Source: Lapillicoccus jejuensis
GTDB taxonomy: Bacteria; Actinomycetota; Actinomycetes; Actinomycetales; Dermatophilaceae
Assembly (NCBI RefSeq): GCF_006715055.1
Contig: NZ_VFMN01000001.1
Location: forward strand, 1,984,001 to 2,048,000
Reading direction: 5' to 3'
Length of the DNA stretch: 64,000 nt
Positions 14,792 to 22,638 of this stretch are shown here, piece after piece; position 1 is the stretch's first letter, and each line of letters opens with the position of its first letter. The notes below the pieces were generated by a model, which had not been told where the DNA came from, searched no databases, and saw only the letters and a program-made list of their open reading frames with translations. The translations under genes and the position numbers were made by a program.

Positions 14792-15488
14792 GAAGCTCGC
14801 CTACAGGCACGCCGTAGTCCTCAGAGACGGCGTCAAAGCTCTCGCCGGCGTGGAGCGGGCCGAGGGCGTCGGACACACGCACCCCGCTGTTGCCGAAGAC
14901 GGGTTGGCCGCGTCCGCGCTGGGGGTCGAGGACCACGTTGGCGTGTTCGAACTGGGGCAGGCGGATCAGGTTGGCGTAGTTGTCGTCGCTAAAGCTGATC
15001 TGCTTGAGATAGTGCTTAACGACGTCCTTGAACACGTACTGGCCTGACCGCGGCACGATGAGGTGTCGTGCGACGGAGCCGTCAGGGCTGTCTTCGCCTG
15101 TCTGCTGAGCGAACTGCCAGAGCACCTCGGCGCCGTCGGTGTAGAGGTCCTTCGACGCTAGGGCATGAGGGCCAACGTGCTGCACGAGCCAATCAAGCGA
15201 CGGGCGGATGCGCTGCATCGGGACGCCGGAACGGCGAAAGGCGTTGAGGACGTAAGCCTCAGCGATGCCAATGAACGGCAGGCGAGCATGCCCGCGCTGG
15301 CTGGCCTTGATCGAGGTGATGATCGGCAGGCCGCTGACGGTGCGTTCCTCGGTGCGATCGTGGCGGCGCTGCTCGTAGCCATCGGCCCAGGTGCGCAGGG
15401 TCGTCTGAGGAACGCGAAGGTATGTAGACGCCTCGGCCAGAGTGTAGAGGGGAACGGTGAACCGCTCGTCACGCTTAGCTGGTCTCAC
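14766..15488 (-). CDS. DUF433-type antitoxin with N-terminal HTH
   Basis: A 240-residue protein. The start GTG 15488 follows AGGAGG by 6 nt (an ATG at 15503 encodes the ribosome site itself). The N-terminus TLAEASTYLRVPQTTLRTWA is a MerR/excisionase-like HTH; the C-terminus PVFGNSGVRVSDAL and FDAVSEDYGVPVGELRDAL is a DUF433 antitoxin module. It is longer than plain DUF433 antitoxins (around 80-110 residues) because of the central helical domain. It is expected to neutralise the overlapping PIN-like toxin and autoregulate the pair. Confidence 0.72.
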   Translation of the reverse strand: MRPAKRDERFTVPLYTLAEASTYLRVPQTTLRTWADGYEQRRHDRTEERTVSGLPIITSIKASQRGHARLPFIGIAEAYVLNAFRRSGVPMQRIRPSLDWLVQHVGPHALASKDLYTDGAEVLWQFAQQTGEDSPDGSVARHLIVPRSGQYVFKDVVKHYLKQISFSDDNYANLIRLPQFEHANVVLDPQRGRGQPVFGNSGVRVSDALGPLHAGESFDAVSEDYGVPVGELRDALELSA

Positions 15489-15652
15489 GAACACCCTCCT
15501 CATGCTTGATGTTGCCAGTCTGTCACCAAAGTGGCGGGCAAGGTGCCGTGCCTGCAGCGTGAGGTCGTCCTGATCCGCGGTGACTGCCTGAACCCCATGC
15601 CCGTAGCTGATTTCACCGCTGCTGAGCGAGAGCGGTGATGCCATGATTGGCC

Positions 15653-17575
15653 ATGATGATCGACTATAACGTCTGCGACCATTGGGCCGACGACACGCCG
15701 GCGTGGGTGAAGTCGCTGGTGTCTTCGCTTGACCGTAATCACGGATTCAGTGGCGTGCTTCCGCTAACGGTAATCGTGAGTGAGATCGCCGAGTGGCTCG
15801 AACTCGCCAGCGGGGTTGACGCTTGGGCGAAGTCTTCTAATCGACGCTCCCTTCTACTAGACCTAGATCAGTCGGTCGCAGCAATTGGAAAGAATTTGAC
15901 GGTGGTTGTTTCATCAGCTTTCGCCGAGTTTCGAGGTCATTTCTTGGCTCTGGACTCCAGTCCTCGAGAGGTTTTGATGGCTGATCCGGGTCGACGAACG
16001 GGCCTTGCGTGGACCCGTGTCCTTAAGAGCTCGCAAATTTTGCTCGACACACTCAAGGGTGACGACGCTGTGCGCGCAAGCTGGGTAGATCTCGTGGCGG
16101 CATCGCAAGATAGATCCTCAAACAAACGAGAGTATCGGCCTATAGCCGAGGTGCTTCACGACCAGTTACGTCTTCGCGGCCGAACAGCCGACGGCGTCTT
16201 TCGCGATCTGGCGTCCATTGTCGCCTACGGCGCGACCTCTCTTGAAATCACGGGGGAAGTTGTCAGTGAGCCAATTCCGGATCGTCTGGCAAACGCTGGC
16301 CATCTGGTCGCTCAGCGGCCGGAAGAGGAGTCCATTGTCGTCTGGATGGGGTATAGGGGCAGGATCGCTCATGATCTCCATGCGGGTAGCGTCGCCTTCT
16401 TCGACGCGCACTGGGCAGTGCCGAACGCGGACCCCACGAGAACTTCCTTCCCTTTCAAGTGCGAACTGTGGGAAATCGTGAAGTATGGTTTCGCCTTTAG
16501 GGTGGGGAACCAGGCGCTCAATGAGCCGGGTGTTGACTCGGTGGTGCGTATCGATCTAGGGCAAACCACGGCCGCGGGCGCGTTTGCCCGAGCAAAAAAA
16601 ATTGTGGACACGCTTCTGAATGTGGCTATTCATCGGTCAGGGGGAATTCGCCCGCAACTAGTGGAGTATCACGTGCTGCGCTCCGGAGTTCCGGCTGGGA
16701 GTGGGCATTATGCGCTCAACTCGGCAACAGGATTTCCAGACGACAACTACGGCGCAGGCATCACGATGAGGGCGATCGGAAGACACGTGCCCCGTATCGC
16801 TGAAGCTTTATCCCGTGCGGATTTGCCTGTATTTCTGAGTGCTGCCGTCGAAGTTCAGGTGGCAAGTGAGCATCCGTTCAGCCGCGATATGGCTCTTCGG
16901 ACGCCGTCAGAGGCAGACATAAGCAGCGTTGTGCCTCTGACAGATCGTGTTGTTCAACACGTTGCGGCCTACGCAGGAATGAAGCCTGGAGATTTATTTG
17001 AAGCTCTTGGTCAGAAATGGGCTCACGCGCGGTGGCTCACGGACGTTCAGCGTGCCGTGCAAATGTGCCTATTAGGTTCGGGATGGGCGCAACCGCAGGA
17101 ACTGTTGCATGAACTGACTGTGGAGTGGTTCTCGGAGCGCCCTGCTAGTCCATGGATTTTGTGGGTGGAGGATCGGGCCGAGGATCTTTTGAGTTTGTGT
17201 CGACTCGAGCATGAGCGACGCTGGATTGAGCGCATGCTTGTCAGCGTCAGCACTCACGAGATGTATGCATCGCTTGAGCGTGAATACGCAACCGAGGGGC
17301 AAATCCTAGAGGCCCGAAGAACTCGTGTACGCAATGCCCTAGTCCATGGCAATCCCGCCTGCTTCGCTTCGATTGAATCGGTTCGGGAGTACGCCGAATT
17401 CGCGAGCCGCTCTTCGCTCAATATCGCGTTGGAGTCCTACGTCGACGGAACCTCTGTGGCAGAGGCACTCCTAGAGATTCCTGACGATTACAAGGCTCTC
17501 AAGAGTGGGCTCGATGCTTCGAGCTACTGGCGAGAGCGAGTGGCACGTGAGGGATGGCCGCCCAGCGAGCTCTGA
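15653..17575 (+). CDS. Large hypothetical protein with C-terminal HEPN RNase motif, candidate abortive-infection gene
   Basis: A 640-residue protein of unrecognised family. Residues 560-565 read RNALVH followed by G, exactly the R-X4-H active-site motif (often RNxxxH) of HEPN ribonucleases, preceded by the helical segment EGQILEARRTRV and followed by two long helices. The N-terminal 400 residues contain mixed alpha/beta sequence without a known motif. HEPN domains act as RNases in many phage-defence and toxin systems. It is the last gene before the right attachment repeat, next to a toxin-antitoxin pair, and lower in GC than the chromosome. The start is ATG 15653 or 15656. Defence function is inference; an ApeA-like or RloC-like role are alternatives. 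Confidence 0.6.
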   Translation: MMIDYNVCDHWADDTPAWVKSLVSSLDRNHGFSGVLPLTVIVSEIAEWLELASGVDAWAKSSNRRSLLLDLDQSVAAIGKNLTVVVSSAFAEFRGHFLALDSSPREVLMADPGRRTGLAWTRVLKSSQILLDTLKGDDAVRASWVDLVAASQDRSSNKREYRPIAEVLHDQLRLRGRTADGVFRDLASIVAYGATSLEITGEVVSEPIPDRLANAGHLVAQRPEEESIVVWMGYRGRIAHDLHAGSVAFFDAHWAVPNADPTRTSFPFKCELWEIVKYGFAFRVGNQALNEPGVDSVVRIDLGQTTAAGAFARAKKIVDTLLNVAIHRSGGIRPQLVEYHVLRSGVPAGSGHYALNSATGFPDDNYGAGITMRAIGRHVPRIAEALSRADLPVFLSAAVEVQVASEHPFSRDMALRTPSEADISSVVPLTDRVVQHVAAYAGMKPGDLFEALGQKWAHARWLTDVQRAVQMCLLGSGWAQPQELLHELTVEWFSERPASPWILWVEDRAEDLLSLCRLEHERRWIERMLVSVSTHEMYASLEREYATEGQILEARRTRVRNALVHGNPACFASIESVREYAEFASRSSLNIALESYVDGTSVAEALLEIPDDYKALKSGLDASSYWRERVAREGWPPSEL

Positions 17576-17649
17576 GCGGGTTGACACCCCAGACGCGCCT
17601 CATCGGTGTCACCGGGAGACGCTCGTTCGGTTGAGGGTGCGTCCCGGCT

Positions 17650-17671
17650 GCGGACTTGACGCGGACTTGAC
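17650..17671 (+). repeat. 11-bp tandem repeat near the right attachment site
   Basis: GCGGACTTGAC occurs twice in tandem. Its first part, CTGCGGACTT with the preceding bases, is the inverse of the tRNA-Lys core sequence AAGTCCGCAG in the att repeat, so these may be integrase-binding core or arm sites. The 182 bp between the HEPN gene and the att repeat hold nothing else that can be named. Confidence 0.5.
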
Positions 17672-17757
17672 CCAGCGGATCGTTACTGTCATCCCTGCCT
17701 CATGCGTCTGACCTCGGACGACACAATTGATCGGACGGGGCCGAACGCGAGGACTTG

Positions 17758-17799
17758 CGGATTAAAAGTCCGCAGCTCTGCCAGTTGAGCTAGAGGCCC
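17758..17799 (-). repeat. Right attachment repeat: truncated tRNA-Lys 5' half
   Basis: Identical to 2577-2618 (tRNA nt 1-42). The 3' half does not follow, so no functional tRNA is made here. The original chromosomal tRNA promoter should lie to the right: a -10-like TACGCT (complement of 17811-17816) is 11 nt before the 5' end. Confidence 0.88.
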
Positions 17800-17872
17800 G
17801 GCGGTGCACGAGCGTACGACACCGGAGCGCCTTGCCGCGGCTGACCGCGCGTCCGTGGGTACGGTCCGACCC

Positions 17873-19069
17873 GTGTCGCCACCCACCACCCCGCCGGGCA
17901 CGCGCCCCGGTCGTGGCCTCGTCCTCCTGCTCGCGGTCGCGGCGGGCGCGGCCGTCGGCAACCTCTACTGGGCCCAGCCGCTGCTGGAGGTCATCGGGCG
18001 CGAGCTCGACGTCCCGTCCGGGCACGCCGGCTGGCTGGTGACCGCCACCCAGCTCGGCTACGCCGTCGGGATCCTCCTGATCGTCCCGCTCGGCGACGTC
18101 CTCGACAGGCGACGTCTCGTGCCGCTCCTGCTCACCGTCTCCGCGGTGATGCTCGTCGGCTGTGCGGTGGCGCCCACCTTCCCCGTGCTCCTCGCGGCGG
18201 TCACCCTCGTCGGCCTCACCACCGTCTCCGGCCAGGTGATCGCCCCGCTCGCGGGGGACCTCGCCGACCCGGCCGAGCGGGGCCGCGTCGTGGGCACCGT
18301 CACCTCGGGCATCCTCACCGGCATCCTGCTCTCCCGCACCGTCAGCGGGCTCGTCGCCGGGGCGTTCGGCTGGCGGGCCATCTACGTCGCCGCCGCGGTG
18401 CTGGCCCTCGTCCTCGCCGTCGTGACCTGGCGCCGACTGCCGGTCCTGCCGGCCAAGACGCACCTGCCCTACCCGGCGCTCCTCCGCTCGGTCTTCACGG
18501 TCGTTGCCCAGGAACGTGTCGTGCGGTGGTCGCTCGTCCTCGGGGCCCTGCAGTTCGGTCTCTTCACGATGTTCTGGACGGCGCTGACCTTCCTGCTCAG
18601 CGCGCCACCGTACGAGTACTCGGAGGCGGCCATCGGCCTCTTCGGCCTCTTCGGCCTCGCCGGGGCGGTCGCCGCGCAGCGCAGCGGCCGGCTGCACGAC
18701 CGGGGCTGGTCGCTGCCCGCGGCCGGGGTCGGGTGGGTCGCCGTCCTCGCCTCGTTCGTCGTCGCGGCCGTCTCCGGTCGGCACGTCGTCGGGGTGGTCG
18801 TCGCCATCGTCCTGCTCGACGTCGCCATCCAGTCGCTGAACATCCTCAACCAGACGCGCCTCTTCGCCGTGTCCCACGAGGCTCGCAGCCGGCTCAACAC
18901 GGCGGCCATCACGACCAACTTCCTGGCCGGGGCGGTCGGCTCGGCGCTCACCGGACCGCTCTGGCAGGCCGGGGGGTGGACCGCCGTCGCGTCCGCCGGG
19001 GCCGCCCTCTCGCTCGTCGGCCTCGGCGTCTGGGCGGTCGGGCGCCGCGGCGCCCTCGTCGGCAGCTGA
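17873..19069 (+). CDS. Major facilitator superfamily exporter
   Basis: A 398-residue membrane protein with about 12 hydrophobic helices and the MFS loop 2-3 motif GDVLDRRRLVPL, after NLYWAQPLL in helix 1, typical of the YnfM/arabinose-efflux-like group of drug or sugar exporters. GTG 17873 is preferred: TACGGT lies 7 nt upstream, which suggests a leaderless message, and the protein then begins shortly before helix 1. The substrate cannot be told. It is the first chromosomal gene right of the integrated element. Confidence 0.8.
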   Translation: MSPPTTPPGTRPGRGLVLLLAVAAGAAVGNLYWAQPLLEVIGRELDVPSGHAGWLVTATQLGYAVGILLIVPLGDVLDRRRLVPLLLTVSAVMLVGCAVAPTFPVLLAAVTLVGLTTVSGQVIAPLAGDLADPAERGRVVGTVTSGILTGILLSRTVSGLVAGAFGWRAIYVAAAVLALVLAVVTWRRLPVLPAKTHLPYPALLRSVFTVVAQERVVRWSLVLGALQFGLFTMFWTALTFLLSAPPYEYSEAAIGLFGLFGLAGAVAAQRSGRLHDRGWSLPAAGVGWVAVLASFVVAAVSGRHVVGVVVAIVLLDVAIQSLNILNQTRLFAVSHEARSRLNTAAITTNFLAGAVGSALTGPLWQAGGWTAVASAGAALSLVGLGVWAVGRRGALVGS

Positions 19070-19127
19070 CCGACGGCCGTCCTGAGACAGGAGCCGGCGC
19101 GACAGGTCCGGGTGACACACTGCGCAC

Positions 19128-19433
19128 GTGGGTCGAACCAGCCGTGCCCTGACGTTCCTGCGTCGACGTGGCCACGCCGTCGCCGTGCGCGGCGCCGACG
19201 GCAGGAAGCACGAGGCGACCCTCGTCAAGCTGCCGAAGGTCGAGCGCGAGGACTCGCCGGCCGTCGTCGAGAAGGGCAGCTTCACCTTCGGCTACTGCAA
19301 GAGCTGCGACTGGACCGGACCCGCCCGGCGCGCCCGGGACAAGGCGGTGCGCGACGCCGTCCGCCACGACGGCGCCTGCCCCGGCAAGCCCAACGTGCGG
19401 GTCGGGGTGCTCGACGGCGACCCGCGCCCCTGA
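19128..19433 (+). CDS. Small zinc-binding conserved hypothetical protein
   Basis: A 101-residue protein from GTG 19128. The C-terminal part YCKSCDWTGPARRARDKAVRDAVRHDGACPG has a Cys-x2-Cys and a His/Cys pair that could hold one zinc. The N-terminus is basic (RTSRALTFLRRRGHAV). No pathway is indicated by its neighbours. Confidence 0.65.
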   Translation: MGRTSRALTFLRRRGHAVAVRGADGRKHEATLVKLPKVEREDSPAVVEKGSFTFGYCKSCDWTGPARRARDKAVRDAVRHDGACPGKPNVRVGVLDGDPRP

Positions 19434-19495
19434 CCGTCGCCTCGACCGCAAGGGACTTGCGCAAAAGGTAAAACTCGGGCATTCTCCTGGGGTCG

Positions 19496-19567
19496 ATGCG
19501 GGAACGCCTGTGGGGGCCGACCCGCCGCCCGGCACCGGACCTGTGGGGGTTCGACCGCCGGCCGTGA
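19496..19567 (+). CDS. Tiny gene for a 23-residue peptide with two LWGxxRRP repeats
   Basis: ATG 19496 opens a 23-codon frame with two copies of the octapeptide pattern L-W-G-x-x-R-R-P (LWGPTRRP and LWGFDRRP). An AT-rich stretch upstream gives TTGCGC (19458-19463), a 17-bp gap and CATTCT (19480-19485), so transcription could start just before the ATG. The stop is followed after 8 nt by a strong hairpin terminator. It may be a free-standing small protein or a leader peptide; the two Trp codons would suit attenuation, but the downstream gene is a dehydrogenase, not a trp gene. The family is unknown to me. Confidence 0.5.
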   Translation: MRERLWGPTRRPAPDLWGFDRRP

Positions 19568-19575
19568 CGCGAGTG

Positions 19576-19604
19576 GGGCCCCACCCCGGTGCGGGGTGGG
19601 GCCC
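19576..19604 (+). terminator. Strong hairpin terminator after the tiny gene
   Basis: GGGCCCCACCCC and GGGGTGGGGCCC form a perfect 12-bp stem with a GGTGC loop, followed by TT. It separates the short transcript from the aldehyde dehydrogenase gene. Confidence 0.75.
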
Positions 19605-19707
19605 TTGTCACGCCCCCGGTGGTGGACTCGCGGCACCCCCGGCGAGAGGCTGACCCCGTACGCCGTCGTGCGGGCACCGCCCGCCACCACCTCCCGGAGG
19701 AGCCCCC

Positions 19708-21168
19708 GTGCCCGTCAGCCAGAAGTCCCTGCTCGAGTCCGTGCCGACCGGCCTCTACATCGACGGCCGGTGGCGCGACTCCTCCGACGGCGCGACCGTC
19801 GCCGTCGAGGACCCGGCGACCGGGCGCCCGTTGCTCCACGTCGCCGACGCGACCCCCGCCGACGGGTTGGCCGCGCTCGACGCCGCCGTCGCCGCGCAGG
19901 CCGATTGGGCCGCCACCGCGCCACGCGACCGCGGCGAGATCCTGCGCGCCGCCTACGAGCTCATCACCGAGCGCACCGAGGAGTTCGCGCTCCTCATGAC
20001 CCTCGAGATGGGCAAGCCGCTGGCCGAGGCCCGTGGTGAGGTCGTCTACGGCAGCGAGTTCTTCCGCTGGTTCTCCGAGGAGGCCGTGCGCATCTCCGGC
20101 CGCTGGTCCACCGCCCCCAACGGCGCCACCCGGCTGATGACGATGAAGCAGCCCGTCGGGCCGGTCCTCATGATCACGCCGTGGAACTTCCCGCTGGCCA
20201 TGGGTACCCGCAAGATCGGCCCGGCCATCGCCGCCGGCTGCACCATGGTCGTCAAGCCCGCCACCCAGACGCCACTGACCATGCTCGCGCTCGCCGCGCT
20301 GCTCGAGGAGGTCGGTGTGCCGAAGGGTGTCGTCAACGTCGTGACGACGACCCGCACCGCCGAGCTGTGCGAGCCGCTCATCCGCGACCCGCGGCTGCGC
20401 AAGCTGACCTTCACCGGTTCGACCCCGGTCGGCCGGATGCTCGTCGAGCAGTCCGCCGAGCAGCTGCTGCGCGTCTCGATGGAGCTCGGCGGCAACGCGC
20501 CGTTCCTCGTCTTCGCCGACGCCGACGTCGACCGCGCCGTCGAGGGGGCCATGCTGGCCAAGATGCGCAACATCGGCGAGGCCTGCACCGCCGCCAACCG
20601 CTTCTACGTGCACGAGTCCGTCGCCGAGGAGTTCTCCGCCAAGTTCGCCGAGCGGATGGGCGCCATGACGATGGGCAAGGGCACCAAGAAGGGCGTCACC
20701 GTCGGGCCGCTCATCGACGCCCGCGCCGTGGAGAAGGTCACCGAGCTGCTCGACGACGCGGTGTCGAAGGGCGCGCGGGTCGTCACCGGCGGCCAGCCGC
20801 ACAAGGGGGCCGGCCACTTCTTCCAGCCCACCGTCCTCACCGACGTCCCGACCAGCGCGCGGCTGCAGAAGGAGGAGATCTTCGGGCCGGTCGCCCCGAT
20901 CACGACCTTCACCGACGACGACGAGGCGGTGCGGATGGCCAACGACACCGAGTTCGGGCTCGTGGCCTATCTGTTCACCCGCGACCTCAGCCGTGCGGTC
21001 ACCGTGAGCGAGCGGCTCGAGTACGGCATGGTCGGCGTCAACCAGGGCGTCGTGTCCAACCCGGCGGCGCCCTTCGGCGGCGTCAAGGCCTCGGGCTACG
21101 GGCGTGAGGGCGGCTTCGAGGGCATCGAGGAGTACCTCGAGACGAAGTACGTCGGTCTCGCCCTCTGA
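19708..21168 (+). CDS. gabD: NAD(P)+-dependent succinate-semialdehyde dehydrogenase family protein
   Basis: A 486-residue aldehyde dehydrogenase. Visible motifs: ITPWNFPLAMGTRKIGPAIAAG (cofactor fold), VVKPA, FTGSTPVGR, the general base Glu in MELGGNAPFLV and the nucleophile Cys in GEACTAANRFYV, then EEIFGPVAP. The segment NEGVVSNPAAPFGGVK-like (here NQGVVSNPAAPFGGVKASG) is typical of the succinate-semialdehyde/glutarate-semialdehyde group. GTG 19708 follows GGAGGAG. It probably oxidises succinic semialdehyde in 4-aminobutyrate breakdown; no transaminase gene is adjacent, so the substrate is not certain. Confidence 0.85.
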   Translation: MPVSQKSLLESVPTGLYIDGRWRDSSDGATVAVEDPATGRPLLHVADATPADGLAALDAAVAAQADWAATAPRDRGEILRAAYELITERTEEFALLMTLEMGKPLAEARGEVVYGSEFFRWFSEEAVRISGRWSTAPNGATRLMTMKQPVGPVLMITPWNFPLAMGTRKIGPAIAAGCTMVVKPATQTPLTMLALAALLEEVGVPKGVVNVVTTTRTAELCEPLIRDPRLRKLTFTGSTPVGRMLVEQSAEQLLRVSMELGGNAPFLVFADADVDRAVEGAMLAKMRNIGEACTAANRFYVHESVAEEFSAKFAERMGAMTMGKGTKKGVTVGPLIDARAVEKVTELLDDAVSKGARVVTGGQPHKGAGHFFQPTVLTDVPTSARLQKEEIFGPVAPITTFTDDDEAVRMANDTEFGLVAYLFTRDLSRAVTVSERLEYGMVGVNQGVVSNPAAPFGGVKASGYGREGGFEGIEEYLETKYVGLAL

Positions 21169-21191
21169 CGGGGTCTCGTCCGTTCGGCCAG

Positions 21192-21217
21192 CGCCCCACA
21201 CCGGACGGTGTGGGGCG
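21192..21217 (+). terminator. Hairpin terminator after gabD
   Basis: CGCCCCACACC and GGTGTGGGGCG form a perfect 11-bp stem with a GGAC loop, 23 nt after the gabD stop. Confidence 0.7.
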
Positions 21218-21323
21218 TATCCGCCGAAACGCCTCTTTCGCCCACATCCGCTGCTAACGTGATGTATCGCCGCGGAGGGGAGAGCCGCGGACCATGCTGG
21301 GGATCTGGGTGAGGGGCTTCGCC

Positions 21324-22523
21324 ATGCCATCGATGGCTTCTGCACGTCCGGGGCGCCGTACGGCGTCCGTCGCACGACCGCTGGGCGCGGCGCTGGTCGC
21401 CGCCCTCGCGCTGCTGGGGGCGCTGGTCACGCCCGCCACGGCGTACGCCGCCCCGTCCCCCTCGGGGGGCCTGGCGACGGTCGTCACGCTCGAGCGAGCG
21501 ACCTGCGGGGTGACCGCCGCGCACGGGGTCGTCTGCTGGGGGGCCGACGACCTCGGCCAGCTCGGCACCGCGCCCGGGCGCGACAGCACGGTGGCGCGTC
21601 CGGTGCCCGGGCTCGGCTCGGGGGTCGTCTCGCTCGCCGCCGGCTACGCCCACGCGTGCGCCGCGCTGACCTCGGGCGAGGTGCGCTGCTGGGGCGCCGG
21701 CGAGTCGGGCCAGCTCGGCACCGGGCCCTCGCTCGGCGCCGGTGACGGCACGCCGCAGCCGGTCCCCGGCGTCAGCGACGCCGTGGCGGTGTCGGCCGGC
21801 GGCAACACCTCCTGCGTCCTGCGTCGCGGCGGTTCCGTGAGCTGCTGGGGCGAGAACGTCTTCGGCAGCGTCGGCGACGGCTCGACCGCCAACCGCGACC
21901 ACCCGGTCGCCGTCTCCGGCCTGGCCGGTCCCGCGACCAAGGTGAGCGTCGGGCCGGGCTACGCGTGCGCCCTCGTCTCCGGCGCCGTCGCGTGCTGGGG
22001 TGCCAACTTCGACGGTCGTTTGGGCAACGGCACGATCGGTGGCTACAGCACCACCGCCGCGCCGGTCACCGGTCTGCGGGGCGCGACCGACCTCAGTGCC
22101 GGCGCCGTGTCGGCCTGCGCCGTGGTCGGTGGGGGCGTGCGCTGCTGGGGCAGCGGCATCTTCGGCACCCTGGGCAACGGCAGCCGCGACATGACGGGCA
22201 CCCCGGTGACCGTCCGCGGCCTCAGCGGGGTCACCTCCGTCGTCGGCACCTCGCAGGAGGTGTGCGCCACGACGGCCGGTGGGCGGCTGTGGTGCTGGGG
22301 TGACAACCAGGGCGGCATCGTCAAGGTCTCGGCCGGCTCGACCACCGTGCCCGTCCTCTCGCCGCTGGTCGGCGTGACCGCGGTCGCGCCGGGCTCCCGC
22401 CACGCCTGCGCCGTCTCGTCGGTCGGCGCCACCTGCCAGGGCCTCAACGGCAGCGGGATGCTCGGCGACGGCACGCGGACGTCCTCGCGGACCCCGGTCG
22501 GGGTCGTCGGGCTCACGGCCTGA
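21324..22523 (+). CDS. Secreted RCC1-repeat (beta-propeller) protein
   Basis: A 399-residue exported protein. The signal peptide spans about 1-45 (RPLGAALVAALALLGALVTPATAYA). The mature part is a series of about seven repeats of the form (V/S)xCWGxxxxGQLGxG, each with a CWG tripeptide, the hallmark of RCC1/BLIP-II-type propellers. ATG 21324 has GAGGGG seven bases upstream; an ATG at 21294 is also possible. It probably binds a protein or polymer outside the cell; no catalytic site is expected. Confidence 0.8.
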   Translation: MPSMASARPGRRTASVARPLGAALVAALALLGALVTPATAYAAPSPSGGLATVVTLERATCGVTAAHGVVCWGADDLGQLGTAPGRDSTVARPVPGLGSGVVSLAAGYAHACAALTSGEVRCWGAGESGQLGTGPSLGAGDGTPQPVPGVSDAVAVSAGGNTSCVLRRGGSVSCWGENVFGSVGDGSTANRDHPVAVSGLAGPATKVSVGPGYACALVSGAVACWGANFDGRLGNGTIGGYSTTAAPVTGLRGATDLSAGAVSACAVVGGGVRCWGSGIFGTLGNGSRDMTGTPVTVRGLSGVTSVVGTSQEVCATTAGGRLWCWGDNQGGIVKVSAGSTTVPVLSPLVGVTAVAPGSRHACAVSSVGATCQGLNGSGMLGDGTRTSSRTPVGVVGLTA

Positions 22524-22545
22524 CGCCGCGCCACGCAGGGACCCC

Positions 22546-22587
22546 GGGCCGTCGCGCCCTCGGCGACGTCGAGGTGCGCGACGGCCC
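22546..22587 (+). terminator. Hairpin terminator after the RCC1-repeat gene
   Basis: GGGCCGTCGCGC and GCGCGACGGCCC pair perfectly over 12 bp with an 18-nt loop between the RCC1 gene and the GH76 gene. Confidence 0.6.
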
Positions 22588-22638
22588 GTCCGGTTCTACG
22601 GTGCTGGATGACATCGTTGTCATCGACAGGAGCCCATC

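Larger units (their letters stand above)
2577..17799. mobile_element. Integrative (formerly conjugative) element in tRNA-Lys
   Basis: The element is bounded by 42-bp direct repeats of the tRNA-Lys 5' half. It carries a tyrosine integrase (5073-6224), small accessory genes, a replication-relaxation-like protein, an FtsK/TraB-like DNA-translocating ATPase, a DUF2958 protein, a toxin-antitoxin pair and two large candidate defence genes at its ends. Base composition is visibly lower in GC than the flanks, especially 2.7-8.3 kb and 15.6-17.6 kb, and the hexamer CGTACG, common in the flanks, occurs about once. The transfer ATPase is broken by an IS3-family insertion and no relaxase is recognised, so the element may no longer be self-transmissible. 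It could be a composite of two elements. Confidence 0.88.

Noticed and set aside
17758-17799. Second tRNA-Lys gene
   Set aside because: Only nt 1-42 are present; the following bases form no T arm or acceptor strand.
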